DNA of 64,000 nucleotides. Source: Dehalococcoidia bacterium. Lineage in GTDB: Bacteria; Chloroflexota; Dehalococcoidia; Tepidiformales; Tepidiformaceae. The notes beneath the pieces are model-generated. The model did not search any database and had not been told where the DNA came from. It saw only the letters and a list, made by a program, of their open reading frames with translations. The stretch lies in contig JADYYG010000027.1 of NCBI GenBank assembly GCA_020853755.1, forward strand, positions 62,001 to 126,000, read 5' to 3'. The position numbers and the translations under genes are program-made. Positions 16,417 through 24,735 of the stretch are shown here, in pieces; position 1 is the first letter of the stretch; the number at the start of each line of letters is the position of its first letter.

Positions 16417-17679
16417 ATGTTGTCGCGCTGGTTCGACGATACGTTCCAGTCCCTGCGCAATCCGCAGTACCGCACGCTGTGGATGGGGACCACGGTCGCG
16501 TTCCTCGCGTTCATGATGTCCTCCATCGTCCAATCGATCGTGGCCTTCGATCTGACCGGGAAGAACGGGGCTGTCGGCGTCGTCGCCCTCGGCCAGGGCC
16601 TCGCCACCATCTGCATCTCCCCCTTTGGCGGCGTCATCGCTGACCGCGTTTCGAAGCGGAAGCTCGTCCTCATCGGCCAGACCATCATCGGCCTGAACTT
16701 CCTCTCGGTCGGCCTCCTCATCGTCTTCGATGCGATCACCATCCCGTTCCTCGTCTCCTCGACGTTCGTGATGGGCACGGTGTTCTCGTTCATCGGCCCG
16801 GCCCGCCAGGCATGGATCGGCGAACTCGTCGAAGGCGACGAAATGGGCAACGCCATCGCGATGCAGCAGGTGGGCATGACGCTGACCCGGGTCATCGGGC
16901 CGCTGCTGGTCGCGGCGCTCGTGGCCATCAGCGTCATCGGGACGGGCGGCACCTACCTGTTCATGAGCGGCATGTTCGCCTACGTCATCTTCACGCTGAC
17001 CCAACTGCCGGGGACGAAGCCGCGGCCCGGCGCGAGCAAATCCATCCTCGGCGACTTCAAGCTCGGCTTCACCCACATCGCGAGCCGTCCCCGGCTGGCT
17101 CTGCTCGTGCCGCTCTTCATGGGCGTCATCATGTTCGGCTTTTCCTACCAGGTGGTGCTCCCCGGCCTGCTCGAAAACGAACTTGGCCACGACGCCGAAC
17201 AGATGGGCCTGCTCTTCTTCTCCGGCGCCGTTTCGGGGCTGGTTGTCACCCTTGGCGTCGCCAGCCGGGCGACTGGCCCGGTGGCCTGGAGGCTCATGTT
17301 CGGCGGCGCGCTGCTCCTCGGCGTGACCCTCGCCGGCACTGCGCTCGCGAGTTCGTTCGCCCAGGTCATGCTCCTGATGTTCATCAGCGGCGCCGGTTCG
17401 AGCGCATTCCAACTCATGAACAACTCGCTCATCATGCAGAACGCGGACCAGGCCTACTACGGCCGGGTGATGTCGCTGACGATGATGGCGTGGGGGCTGA
17501 ACGGCCTCGCTGGCTTTCCCATTGGCCTCGCCGCCGACGCCTTCGGAGAGCGCCAGACACTCTTTGTCCTTGGCTCGGGCGTCGTCCTCGTGACGGCTGC
17601 AGCCATCTCGATTCATGTAAGCTTGAACCGGAAGGCCGTCGCCCCGCCCGCTGCCATCCCGACGCTCGCGGGCGACTGA
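16417..17679 (+). CDS. MFS transporter
   Basis: The 420-residue integral membrane protein has about twelve hydrophobic segments in two halves. The loop between segments 2 and 3 reads GGVIADRVSKRKLVLIGQ, the typical MFS GxxxDRxxRR motif. The sequence resembles the large MFS_3/enterobactin-exporter-like group, which exports small molecules by proton antiport. The N-terminal FQSLRNPQYRTLWMG is typical of that group. Start at ATG 16417 was chosen from the -10-like TAGGAT seven bases upstream. A second MFS protein of similar type is encoded at 58662. The substrate is unknown. Confidence 0.9.
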   Translation: MLSRWFDDTFQSLRNPQYRTLWMGTTVAFLAFMMSSIVQSIVAFDLTGKNGAVGVVALGQGLATICISPFGGVIADRVSKRKLVLIGQTIIGLNFLSVGLLIVFDAITIPFLVSSTFVMGTVFSFIGPARQAWIGELVEGDEMGNAIAMQQVGMTLTRVIGPLLVAALVAISVIGTGGTYLFMSGMFAYVIFTLTQLPGTKPRPGASKSILGDFKLGFTHIASRPRLALLVPLFMGVIMFGFSYQVVLPGLLENELGHDAEQMGLLFFSGAVSGLVVTLGVASRATGPVAWRLMFGGALLLGVTLAGTALASSFAQVMLLMFISGAGSSAFQLMNNSLIMQNADQAYYGRVMSLTMMAWGLNGLAGFPIGLAADAFGERQTLFVLGSGVVLVTAAAISIHVSLNRKAVAPPAAIPTLAGD

Positions 17680-17709
17680 GCTTCACGCCTCAGAGGAGCC
17701 ACGTTTCGC

Positions 17710-17931
17710 ATGGGACGAGAAGAGATCGCAGCGCTTATCGCCATACTCACCGCCGAGAACGAGGCCGGTTCCAGCAGCCCGGTGCGCGGGGTCTGGTCCA
17801 TCCACTTCGACAAGAAAAGGGGCGCGTTCACCTTCGATAAGTGCGAGAACGACGGTTACTGCGAAGAGCGGCCCTCCGTCATCGCCCTCGATGGCACCGT
17901 GCTCGACCCGGGCGGCCCGCTCTTCGGCTAA
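17710..17931 (+). CDS. Small hypothetical protein
   Basis: The 73-residue product starts at an ATG preceded by AGAGGAG about 13 bases upstream. It has an N-terminal amphipathic helix (REEIAALIAILTAENEAG) and a C-terminal part with WSIHFDKKRGAFTF and two Cys residues (DKCENDGYCEE). No known family was recognised and there is no signal peptide. The codon use resembles that of its neighbours. It sits 30 bases behind the MFS gene and may share its transcript. The following hairpin probably ends that transcript. Confidence 0.65.
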   Translation: MGREEIAALIAILTAENEAGSSSPVRGVWSIHFDKKRGAFTFDKCENDGYCEERPSVIALDGTVLDPGGPLFG

Positions 17932-17947
17932 AGCCAGTGTTGGTACG

Positions 17948-17984
17948 GCGATGCTTCCGCGCTCTGCCGTTGCGAAAGCATCGC
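17948..17984. terminator. Strong hairpin between convergent genes
   Basis: Arms 17948-17960 and 17972-17984 pair over 13 positions with one mismatch around an 11-base loop. It lies between the 73-residue protein gene and the ABC permease gene, which converge here, so it may end both transcripts. There is no clear U tract on either strand. Confidence 0.65.
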
Positions 17985-18001
17985 CTGCTGGATCTCCCCC
18001 T

Positions 18002-18928
18002 TTACCGGGAACGGAGCCGCGGGTCCAGCGTGTCCCGGAGGGCGTCGCCGAAGATGTTGAACCCGAAGACGGCGAGCGCGATGCAGACGCCCGGCCAGAT
18101 GGCAAGACCAGCCTGGCGGCGCATGTACTCGCGGCCGTCAATCGAAAGCATCTGGCCCCACGACGGTTCGCCCGCCGGCCCGAACCCGAGGAAGCTCAGG
18201 CTCGCCTCCGCGAGGATCACCCCGCCAAGCGCCACCGTCATCGTCACAAGGATTAGCGGGAACACGTTCGGGAGGATGTAGTGCAGGATGATGCGCACGT
18301 GCCCCGCGCCCATGCTCCGCGCCGCCTCCACGTACTGCTGGTGGCGCACGATGAGCACCTGCGACCGGATGACCCGTGAGGTTCCCGCGATACTCAGCAG
18401 ACCGATGGCGAGGACCATCGCGAACACCACGTTGACGTTCTCCATCCTGCGCACGATGCCGAGGATGGTGAGCAGGATGATGAGGCCGGGCATCGCCTGC
18501 CAGGCTTCTACCAGCCGCTGGATGATCTTGTCGGCCCAGCCGCCCAGGTACCCGCTGACCAGGCCAAGGGTGGCCGCGCCCACGCTGCTGATGAGCACCG
18601 CGCCGAAGCCAACCGTCATCGAGATGCGCGCGCCGAAGATGAGGCGCGAGAACGTATCCCGGCCGGTCGCGTCGGTGCCGAGCCAGTGTTCGCCCGAGGG
18701 CCCTTCGAGCCGGTGCCGAAGGCTCTGCTTCTCCGGCGCGTAGGGCGCGATCTGGTCGGCGAAAATGGCGGCCAGCACCATCATGAGCACGATAAGCAGG
18801 CCGAACGTGCCCAGCGGTTGCCGCCGGACGAATCGCACTCCTGCGGCGGCCAGCCGAATCGCGAACCTGCGGTCCGAAGCGGACGCCCTGGTGGGAAGGT
18901 CGAGGATCTCGGTGCGTGCGGCTGCCAT
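18002..18928 (-). CDS. ABC transporter permease (DppC/OppC type)
   Basis: The 308-residue inner-membrane permease of a peptide/nickel-type importer has about six membrane segments. The first follows a ~35-residue cytoplasmic tail (FGLLIVLMMVLAAIFA). The HWLGTDATGRDTFSRLIFGARISMTVG sequence is the classical DppC hallmark. The cytoplasmic coupling loop EAARSMGAGHVRIILHYILPN contacts the ATPase, and the downstream EASLSFLGFG is also typical. It is the third gene of the operon substrate-binding protein, permease B, permease C. No ATPase genes follow; the next gene converges. Confidence 0.94.
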   Translation of the reverse strand: MAAARTEILDLPTRASASDRRFAIRLAAAGVRFVRRQPLGTFGLLIVLMMVLAAIFADQIAPYAPEKQSLRHRLEGPSGEHWLGTDATGRDTFSRLIFGARISMTVGFGAVLISSVGAATLGLVSGYLGGWADKIIQRLVEAWQAMPGLIILLTILGIVRRMENVNVVFAMVLAIGLLSIAGTSRVIRSQVLIVRHQQYVEAARSMGAGHVRIILHYILPNVFPLILVTMTVALGGVILAEASLSFLGFGPAGEPSWGQMLSIDGREYMRRQAGLAIWPGVCIALAVFGFNIFGDALRDTLDPRLRSR

Positions 18929-18930
18929 GG

Positions 18931-19890
18931 TTAGAGCCGTATCCGCGGGTCGATGATCGTGTACGAAATGTCGACGGCCAGGTTCGAAAGCACGATGAGC
19001 ACCGAGAAGATGAACACGGTCGCCATGATCACGGGGTAGTCCAGGTTCCCGACCGACGAGACCAGGTACTGGCCCATCCCCGGCAGCGAGAAGATGGATT
19101 CGAAGATGGCCGTCCCGGCGATCAGCCCGGGCAGGCTCAGGCCGATGACCGTGACAACCGGCAGGATGGCATTGCGCACCGCATGCGAGATGACCACGGC
19201 GCGGCCGGAGAGGCCTTTCGCGTGCGCCGTGCGGATGTAGTCCTGGCGCATCACCTCGAGCATCTGCGTGCGCACCAGGCGGATTAGCGACCCGCTTGGC
19301 GTGAGGCCGATGAGCAACGCAGGCAGCGCCATGATCTTCAGGTGGGTCATCGGGTCGTCATGGAGGTATTCGAACCGTAATGGCGGCGCCCAGTTAAACC
19401 AGACCGACCCGAAGGTGATGATCATGATTGCCAGCCAGAAGCCGGGGATCGAATCGACAAGGATGGCCGAGGTTCTCAGAAAGTAGTCTGGCCAGCGGTT
19501 CTGGGCCACGGCTGCGGCAATCCCCAGTGGCACCGAGAAGATGACGCTGGAAATCAGCCCGACGAGGCCGAGTTCGACCGATACCGGCAGCCGGTCCTGG
19601 ATCTCCTTCGAGACCGGGCGGCCGTTGAAGAGCGACTCGCCCAGGTCACCCCGGAGGATGGACCCGACCCAGCGGAGGTACTGGGGCACCAGCGCATCGC
19701 TCAGGCCATAGTCGTCCTTCAGGTCCTGGACCAGTTCCGGGTCGGTACCGCCGTACTCGGCCGCGATGATATCGACCGCGTCGCCGTAGACGAGCGGCAC
19801 GATGACCCGCAGCAGGGTGAAAACAATGATCGAGACAAGCACAAGAGTGAGCCCGGCAAGCAGGAGCCGTTGGGTCACGTAGCGTCCCAT
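18931..19890 (-). CDS. ABC transporter permease (DppB/OppB type)
   Basis: The 319-residue permease pairs with the DppC-type protein. It has the N-terminal MGRYVTQRLLLAGLTLVLVSIIVF membrane helix, a periplasmic loop with DLGESLFNGRPVSKEI, about six membrane segments, and the coupling loop DYIRTAHAKGLSGRAVVISHAVRNAILPV. The C-terminal GTAIFESIFSLPGMGQYLVSSV segment is also standard. ATG 19890 is preceded by GGAGGAG at five bases, so the annotated GTG two codons upstream is unlikely. Two bases separate it from the next gene. Confidence 0.94.
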   Translation of the reverse strand: MGRYVTQRLLLAGLTLVLVSIIVFTLLRVIVPLVYGDAVDIIAAEYGGTDPELVQDLKDDYGLSDALVPQYLRWVGSILRGDLGESLFNGRPVSKEIQDRLPVSVELGLVGLISSVIFSVPLGIAAAVAQNRWPDYFLRTSAILVDSIPGFWLAIMIITFGSVWFNWAPPLRFEYLHDDPMTHLKIMALPALLIGLTPSGSLIRLVRTQMLEVMRQDYIRTAHAKGLSGRAVVISHAVRNAILPVVTVIGLSLPGLIAGTAIFESIFSLPGMGQYLVSSVGNLDYPVIMATVFIFSVLIVLSNLAVDISYTIIDPRIRL

Positions 19891-19910
19891 GTCCACTCCT
19901 CCGTTAGGGG

Positions 19911-21758
19911 TTAGCCGGTGTATTTGCTCTTATCGAACCAGAGCTTGGTCTCCGTGGTGTCACGCCCGGATTCGGCGTCCCACGCGCGGAACACGCCCGC
20001 GTTCCCAATCCACGGCCAGAACAGGCTGAAGGCGGGCGACTGGCCCGGGTAGGGGATGAGGATCATCTTCGTGGCGGCGTACTTCTGCCAGTCCTTGATC
20101 ATCTGCGTGCGCTTGGCGGTATCGAGTTCCTTGCGCTGCGCTTCGATCATCGCATCCGACTTCGCATCGACCACGGTCCCCTGGTACGAGGACTTCTGGC
20201 GGGCGCCCTGCGAGTGGTAGTACGAGAAGAGGAACTGGTCGACTTCGGGGTAGGCGGTGCTTGCTCCGACAGCGATACCGGTGAAGTCGCCCTTCGCGAA
20301 GTAGTACTTCGGAAGGTAGTCGGTCTGGTAGTCCGGGTTGACCTGCTTGAGCTTGAAGAGGCCGCTCTCTTCGAGCATGCCCTTAATGACTTCGGCCTGC
20401 TTCGGGAAGGTGGTGCCGTACTGGCCAGTCGCGATCCAGGCGATGTCCGTCTCGATCGGGCTGGTGAAACCGGCTGCCTCCAGCAGCTTCTTCGCGTCGG
20501 CCACGTTCTTCGTGAAGTTGGCCTTGCCTTCGCCCATGTCGGCGCTCTTCGGGTCGAGCCACGTGCCTTCCCACCCGGCCGAGATATGGCTGTGATAGCG
20601 GACGTCCGTCGGGTAGCCCGCGGTCCGGAACTCGGCGACGTTGTAGAAGGTGTCGATCCAGAGGTCGCGGTCGATAAGCATCGATGCCGCCCGCCGCACC
20701 CGGTCATCGGCGAACGGGGTTCCCGGCTTCAGGCCGAAGTAGGTGATCCAGCAGGTGCGGCCGTGGGCGGCCTGGTCGATCGCGAGTTCTGGCAAGTCCT
20801 TCTTGAGCTGGATGATCTCTTCCTGGCGGACAGCGAAGCTCCACACCTTCTTCGCCCGGAACTGGGCGAGCCCAGCCGCATACTCCGGGATAATCGGGAT
20901 ATCGAACCCGTTGAGCAGTACGTTGCTCGCATCCCAGTAGTCCGGGTTCTTGCGGTACTGGAAGGTGACGTTGCGCTGGTAGTTGCTGAGGATCCACGGT
21001 CCGCCGCTGCGCACTTCGTTGCGCGGGTCATAGCCGCCGGACTCCGATTCGCGCGGCATAACCTGGAGGTAGCGCGAATAGGCCATCGCGCTCAGGAACG
21101 GAGCGTACGGGTACTGCAGCTTCACTTCGACGGTGTTCTTGTCGATCGCCGTCATGGACTCGACCGGGCCGTTCGGGTTGTCTGCGAGCTTCGCGAGGTC
21201 CTTGCGGGAGGTGTTCTTGGCGGCGAACTTCGTCCATGAGAAGACGACATCTTCGGCGTCGATGGGGCGCTTGTTCAGCGGCGCTGCGTTTTCCCACACC
21301 GCGTTCGGGCGCAGCTTGAAGATGACCTTCGTCGGTTCTGGCTGCTGCCAGCTCTCGGCAAGGTAGCCCTGCACATCGCCCTTCGCCGGAACCTTGTAGC
21401 CGGGTTTGTACGACAGGAGGCGGGGGTAGTACCAGGAGCCGGCGGAGTTCGCGGTGAACGAAGGCGAGGCCAACGGGTCGAGGTTCGTGACGTCGGCGGT
21501 CGTGTACGCCTGGTAGATCTCGCCCTTCGTTGCCTTCGCCGTCGTGTCTTCGCGCGGCCAGAGGATGCTCTGGGCTTTCTGCTGCGTCGTCGCGTCCGCG
21601 GTTGGCACGCTTTCGAGGTCTACTGGTTCCTCATCGGCATCGCCGCCGCCTCCACAGCCAACGAGCCCGAGGCTCGTGAGGCCAAGCCCGGTGGCTGCAC
21701 CACCTGTGAGCATTCGCCTCCGTGAGAAGCTGTTCTCCCAGAACCTGTCTCTAGCCAT
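19911..21758 (-). CDS. ABC transporter substrate-binding lipoprotein (SBP family 5, Tat-type signal)
   Basis: The 615-residue protein is the extracytoplasmic ligand-binding component of a peptide/oligosaccharide-type importer. The signal has twin arginines (S12-R13-R14-R15-M-L) followed by a lipobox ending LGLVGC with the lipid-accepting Cys at about residue 35, so it is probably a Tat-exported lipoprotein. An acidic linker follows, then the long family-5 domain, with DAEDVVFSWTKFA, NPDYWDASNVLLNGFD and ADDRVRRAASMLIDRD matching typical motifs. AAAGGA precedes ATG 21758. It is the first gene of the operon. The ligand is unknown. Confidence 0.93.
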   Translation of the reverse strand: MARDRFWENSFSRRRMLTGGAATGLGLTSLGLVGCGGGGDADEEPVDLESVPTADATTQQKAQSILWPREDTTAKATKGEIYQAYTTADVTNLDPLASPSFTANSAGSWYYPRLLSYKPGYKVPAKGDVQGYLAESWQQPEPTKVIFKLRPNAVWENAAPLNKRPIDAEDVVFSWTKFAAKNTSRKDLAKLADNPNGPVESMTAIDKNTVEVKLQYPYAPFLSAMAYSRYLQVMPRESESGGYDPRNEVRSGGPWILSNYQRNVTFQYRKNPDYWDASNVLLNGFDIPIIPEYAAGLAQFRAKKVWSFAVRQEEIIQLKKDLPELAIDQAAHGRTCWITYFGLKPGTPFADDRVRRAASMLIDRDLWIDTFYNVAEFRTAGYPTDVRYHSHISAGWEGTWLDPKSADMGEGKANFTKNVADAKKLLEAAGFTSPIETDIAWIATGQYGTTFPKQAEVIKGMLEESGLFKLKQVNPDYQTDYLPKYYFAKGDFTGIAVGASTAYPEVDQFLFSYYHSQGARQKSSYQGTVVDAKSDAMIEAQRKELDTAKRTQMIKDWQKYAATKMILIPYPGQSPAFSLFWPWIGNAGVFRAWDAESGRDTTETKLWFDKSKYTG

Positions 21759-21806
21759 CGTTCGATCCTTTCCTATCGGCGCGGCAGGCTCGCCTCTTGG
21801 GCCGGG

Positions 21807-21834
21807 ATTGTACATGCGCGCATAAAATCCGCAA
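21807..21834 (-). promoter_or_regulatory. Promoter of the ABC importer operon (TTGCGG-N16-TACAAT)
   Basis: On the minus strand TTGCGG (21834-21829) and TACAAT (21812-21807) are separated by 16 bases, with the start codon about 48 bases further down. The region is locally AT-rich compared with its surroundings. Confidence 0.55.
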
Positions 21835-21935
21835 TGGTTCGAACTATGGATTCAATAGAACTTACGATGGTTTTCGGGTGATTTTGGCGTCCCCGTCTAT
21901 CGATCCCCCGCCGGGGCTTTGCGCGTTCGACTCTC

Positions 21936-21941
21936 TATACT
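21936..21941 (+). promoter_or_regulatory. -10-like hexamer TATACT upstream of the aldo/keto reductase gene
   Basis: TATACT is a close match to TATAAT and lies 32 bases before the ATG at 21974. No good -35 box is evident 16-18 bases upstream. Confidence 0.45.
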
Positions 21942-21973
21942 TGCCGGCACATATCTTCCTCGGGGGCATTCGC

Positions 21974-22915
21974 ATGGAATTCAAGAACCTGGGCCGGTCC
22001 GGCCTGCAGGTCTCGGTCGTCGGGCTGGGCTGCAACAACTTCGGCATGCGCTGCGACTTCGACCAGTCACAGGCGGTGGTGCACAAGGCGCTCGACGAGG
22101 GCATCAACCTCTTCGACACGGCCGACGTCTACGGCGGCGGCGGCAAGAGCGAGGAGTTCCTCGGCAAGATCCTGCAGGGCCGGCGTCATGACGTTGTTCT
22201 CGCCACCAAGTTCGCGATGAAGATGGGCGAGGGCCCGATGCGCAGCGGCGGTTCGCGCAAGTACATCATGTCCGCGCTCGAAGACTCGCTCCGCCGCCTC
22301 AACACCGACTACATCGACCTCTACCAGATGCACCGGCCCGACCCAACGGTTCCGATCGAGGAGACGCTGCGCGCGCTCGATGACGCTGTTCGCGCTGGCA
22401 AGGTTCGCTACATCGGTCACTCGAACTTTGCTGGCTGGCAGGCCGCCGAGGCCCACTTCGTCGCCCAGCGCGGCGGGTACACGCCCTTCATCAGCGCCCA
22501 GAACGAGTACAACCTGCTCGACCGCCGCATCGAATCCGAACTCGTGCCCGCCTGCAACCAGTACGGAGTCGGGGTGCTGCCGTTCTTCCCGCTGGCGAGC
22601 GGCTTCCTCACCGGGAAGTACCGCCAGGGCCAGGACCTGCCGGCTGGCACGCGCCTCGCCAACGCGGGGCCGATGGCCGGCCGCCTGCTGAACGAGAGGA
22701 ACTACGAGACCCTCGGCAAACTCGAAGCGTTCGCGGACGAACGCGGCAAGACTACGCTCGATGTGGCCATCGGCTGGTTGGCGAGCCTGCCCCACGTGGG
22801 CAGCGTGATTGCCGGGGCAACGCGCCCCGAGCAGGTGGCCCAGAACGTCGCGGCTGGCGAATGGAAGCTGAACGCCGACGAACTTGCCGAGGTAGACGCC
22901 ATCTCGCGGCGATAA
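21974..22915 (+). CDS. Aldo/keto reductase
   Basis: The 313-residue NADPH-dependent reductase has the AKR catalytic residues: Asp in INLFDTADVYGGG (the Tyr follows in the same block), Lys in VVLATKFAMKMG, and His in LYQMHRPDPTVPIEETLRAL. The NADP-binding end is visible in VIAGATRPEQVAQNVAA. It resembles the general-stress GSP69/YhdN-like branch. It reduces aldehydes or ketones in the cytoplasm; the substrate is unknown. The gene diverges from the ABC importer operon. A strong hairpin lies 18 bases after its stop codon. Confidence 0.93.
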   Translation: MEFKNLGRSGLQVSVVGLGCNNFGMRCDFDQSQAVVHKALDEGINLFDTADVYGGGGKSEEFLGKILQGRRHDVVLATKFAMKMGEGPMRSGGSRKYIMSALEDSLRRLNTDYIDLYQMHRPDPTVPIEETLRALDDAVRAGKVRYIGHSNFAGWQAAEAHFVAQRGGYTPFISAQNEYNLLDRRIESELVPACNQYGVGVLPFFPLASGFLTGKYRQGQDLPAGTRLANAGPMAGRLLNERNYETLGKLEAFADERGKTTLDVAIGWLASLPHVGSVIAGATRPEQVAQNVAAGEWKLNADELAEVDAISRR

Positions 22916-22933
22916 GACTATTTGTGCAGCCTG

Positions 22934-22959
22934 GGGCCCGCACCGCCGCAAGCGGGCCC
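22934..22959 (+). terminator. GC-rich hairpin after the aldo/keto reductase gene
   Basis: GGGCCCGC (22934-22941) pairs with GCGGGCCC (22952-22959) around a 10-base loop. It is a strong stem without a U tract, located between the aldo/keto reductase and chorismate mutase genes. Confidence 0.5.
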
Positions 22960-22971
22960 GCCGGAGTCGCA

Positions 22972-23673
22972 ATGCCAGCCCCAGCCCTCGACCTCTCGCT
23001 CGTCCGCCTGAAGCTGACGAAGATGACCGACCGTATCCTCATGCGCTTGCATGACCGCGCGGGCTTCCCGCTCAACCGGCCGGTCTACGAACCCGGCGCC
23101 ATCGCGATCCCGTCGCGGCCGGGCGTGTCGCTCTTCGCCTATGCGATCGAGGGCCTCGAGGCCTACCACGCCTCGCTCGGCCGGTACGACTTCCCCGACC
23201 AGTTCCCGCTAAGTTCGGCTGGCAAGGCCGCCGGCGAAACTGCCTGGCGGGCGACTCCCGAAGCACCCGCGAGCCGCGTGGAGATCGCGCTCCGGGGCGA
23301 CCTGGAAGCGTTCTATATAAAGGAAGTGCTTCCGCGCCTCTGCAGCGATGCCGACGACCCGAACTCCTACGGCGAAACGGCCTACTGCGACGCCGACCTG
23401 CTGGAACTGCTCAACGAGCGCATCAACGTGGGCCGGGATATCGCCCTGGCGAAGGTGCAGCGCGAGCCGGACCTCCTCGACCTGCTGGCCGACGATGCGA
23501 CGCTGGCCGAGCGGCTGACGGACCGCGCCCGCGAAGAGAACGTGCTGACCGATGCGGCCACCGCCGCCGAGCGGTACAGCCTCGACCCGGTGCTCGCCCG
23601 CTTCGTCTTCCGCTGGATCATCGACAGGACGCTCGCGCTCGAGGTCGAGTACCTCCAGCGCCTTCCCCGCTGA
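22972..23673 (+). CDS. Chorismate mutase of the eukaryotic (yeast Aro7, AroQ-beta) type
   Basis: The 233-residue product aligns by eye over its whole length with yeast chorismate mutase, which turns chorismate into prephenate for Phe/Tyr synthesis. Matching blocks are LDLSLVRLKLTKMTDRIL, PVYEPG, EAYHASLGRYDFPDQFPL, YIKEVLPRL, then RINVGRDIALAKVQ and the end LALEVEYLQRL. By that alignment the catalytic residues are kept: R12 (yeast R16), R150 (R157), K161 (K168), E188 (E198), T220 (T242) and E224 (E246); yeast N194 is D184 here. Allosteric positions are only partly kept (G141 kept, S142 becomes Glu; one of R75/R76 becomes Gly). GGAG precedes ATG 22972. Confidence 0.82.
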   Translation: MPAPALDLSLVRLKLTKMTDRILMRLHDRAGFPLNRPVYEPGAIAIPSRPGVSLFAYAIEGLEAYHASLGRYDFPDQFPLSSAGKAAGETAWRATPEAPASRVEIALRGDLEAFYIKEVLPRLCSDADDPNSYGETAYCDADLLELLNERINVGRDIALAKVQREPDLLDLLADDATLAERLTDRAREENVLTDAATAAERYSLDPVLARFVFRWIIDRTLALEVEYLQRLPR

Positions 23674-23947
23674 CGTTTCGCCGGGGAGAGGCGCGGGAAT
23701 CGCCGCTGTTCGTCACTCGGGAGCAGGTTGGGGCCATAAGGAGGAGTGGAGGCCTCATTCGCCGGCGAAGCAAAGAAAATTGCCAAATTAGCGAAGAAGG
23801 GGCATCCCACTGGCGGTATGGTGCGTATCATGGCGCACAGCGCTGTCGGGGAATCAGACAGCCCTATCAGGGTTGTCCCCAATGACTGCAAACCACCTGG
23901 TTCGGTGAGAATTGAAGCATTCGAAGAGCGAAGACCCAGGGAGCAGC
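23674..23947. other. 274-bp intergenic region before the response regulator gene
   Basis: No coding frame with convincing character was found here. The stretch is slightly richer in A and T than its surroundings (around 23770-23830 and 23890-23930), which fits a promoter-bearing leader, but no -35/-10 pair stands out. Confidence 0.4.
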
Positions 23948-24400
23948 ATGCGCGCCATTGCTGACACAGAGGAAGCCGCCAAGGCGGCCGGAGGATCGGG
24001 TCACCTCCCCGAGGAGACCTTCGTGACGGCGACGATCCTTGTAGTCGACGACGACGACCCGGTCCGCATCATGCTCGCCCGCCTCCTCCGCACGCAGGGC
24101 TACCAGGTGCTCCAGGCCGCCCACGCCAACGAAGCCCGCTCACTCCTCGAACGCAACCACGCCGACCTCGTAATCAGCGATATCGTGATGCCCGGCGAAT
24201 CGGGCATCGAACTGCGGCGCAGCATCCTCGAACGCTGGCCGGACATTCCCGTCATCCTCATCTCCGGCTACAGCCCCGAGGGTCCCGCCGAGTTCGCCGC
24301 GCGCACCGGCAAGACCGCGTTCGTCCAGAAGCCCTTCGCCGCCGATCAGTTCCTCGGACTCGTTGGCCAAACGCTGGCCGAAGCCGAAGCCCGCGAGTAG
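23948..24400 (+). CDS. Single-domain response regulator
   Basis: The 150-residue protein is a receiver domain with a ~25-residue N-terminal extension and no output domain. The phosphorylation site is complete: the acidic cluster VVDDDDPVR, the phospho-acceptor D78 in LVISDIVMPGESG, the Ser in ILISGYSPEG and the Lys in FVQKPFAADQF. Such CheY-like proteins pass signals by protein contact in phosphorelays. No histidine kinase is encoded nearby. ATG 23948 has GGGAG just upstream; GTG 24023 and TTG 23912 are alternatives. Confidence 0.88.
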   Translation: MRAIADTEEAAKAAGGSGHLPEETFVTATILVVDDDDPVRIMLARLLRTQGYQVLQAAHANEARSLLERNHADLVISDIVMPGESGIELRRSILERWPDIPVILISGYSPEGPAEFAARTGKTAFVQKPFAADQFLGLVGQTLAEAEARE

Positions 24401-24516
24401 ACCCGCTCTGCCGTCCGGCGACGTCTCGTGTCCCGTTCTTGCCCGGGTGGGCCTTGTGCCGCCCTCGCCAACGGCACACACTCAAAGGAGAGACGGCAGA
24501 AAGCGAGGCCATTCGG

Positions 24517-24732
24517 TTGACGAACGAACAAGAGCGCGAGCAAGCGCGCAAGAGCCTCAACCCGATCGAAGACATCAAGGGCGCGATCCGCTACATCAAA
24601 GACCTCGACCCCGTCGAGAAGGTCGAGGAGTTCATGGAGACGGCTGCCCGCGTGCTCGAACCCTCCGAGTCGGACGTCCGCGCCATCGAACCCGAAGTCG
24701 ACTCCGAATCGGAAACCGAAGAGCAGCGCTGA
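24517..24732 (+). CDS. Small acidic hypothetical protein
   Basis: The 71-residue product begins at TTG 24517, with GAGG eight bases upstream. It is highly charged: RLTNEQ is followed by DIKGAIRYIKDLDPVEKVEEFMETAARVL and an acidic tail rich in Glu and Ser. It has no membrane segment and no recognised domain. It lies 116 bases downstream of the response regulator gene and meets the convergent VOC protein gene three bases later. It may be a small adaptor, but no function can be assigned. Confidence 0.55.
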   Translation: MTNEQEREQARKSLNPIEDIKGAIRYIKDLDPVEKVEEFMETAARVLEPSESDVRAIEPEVDSESETEEQR

Positions 24733-24735
24733 GCG

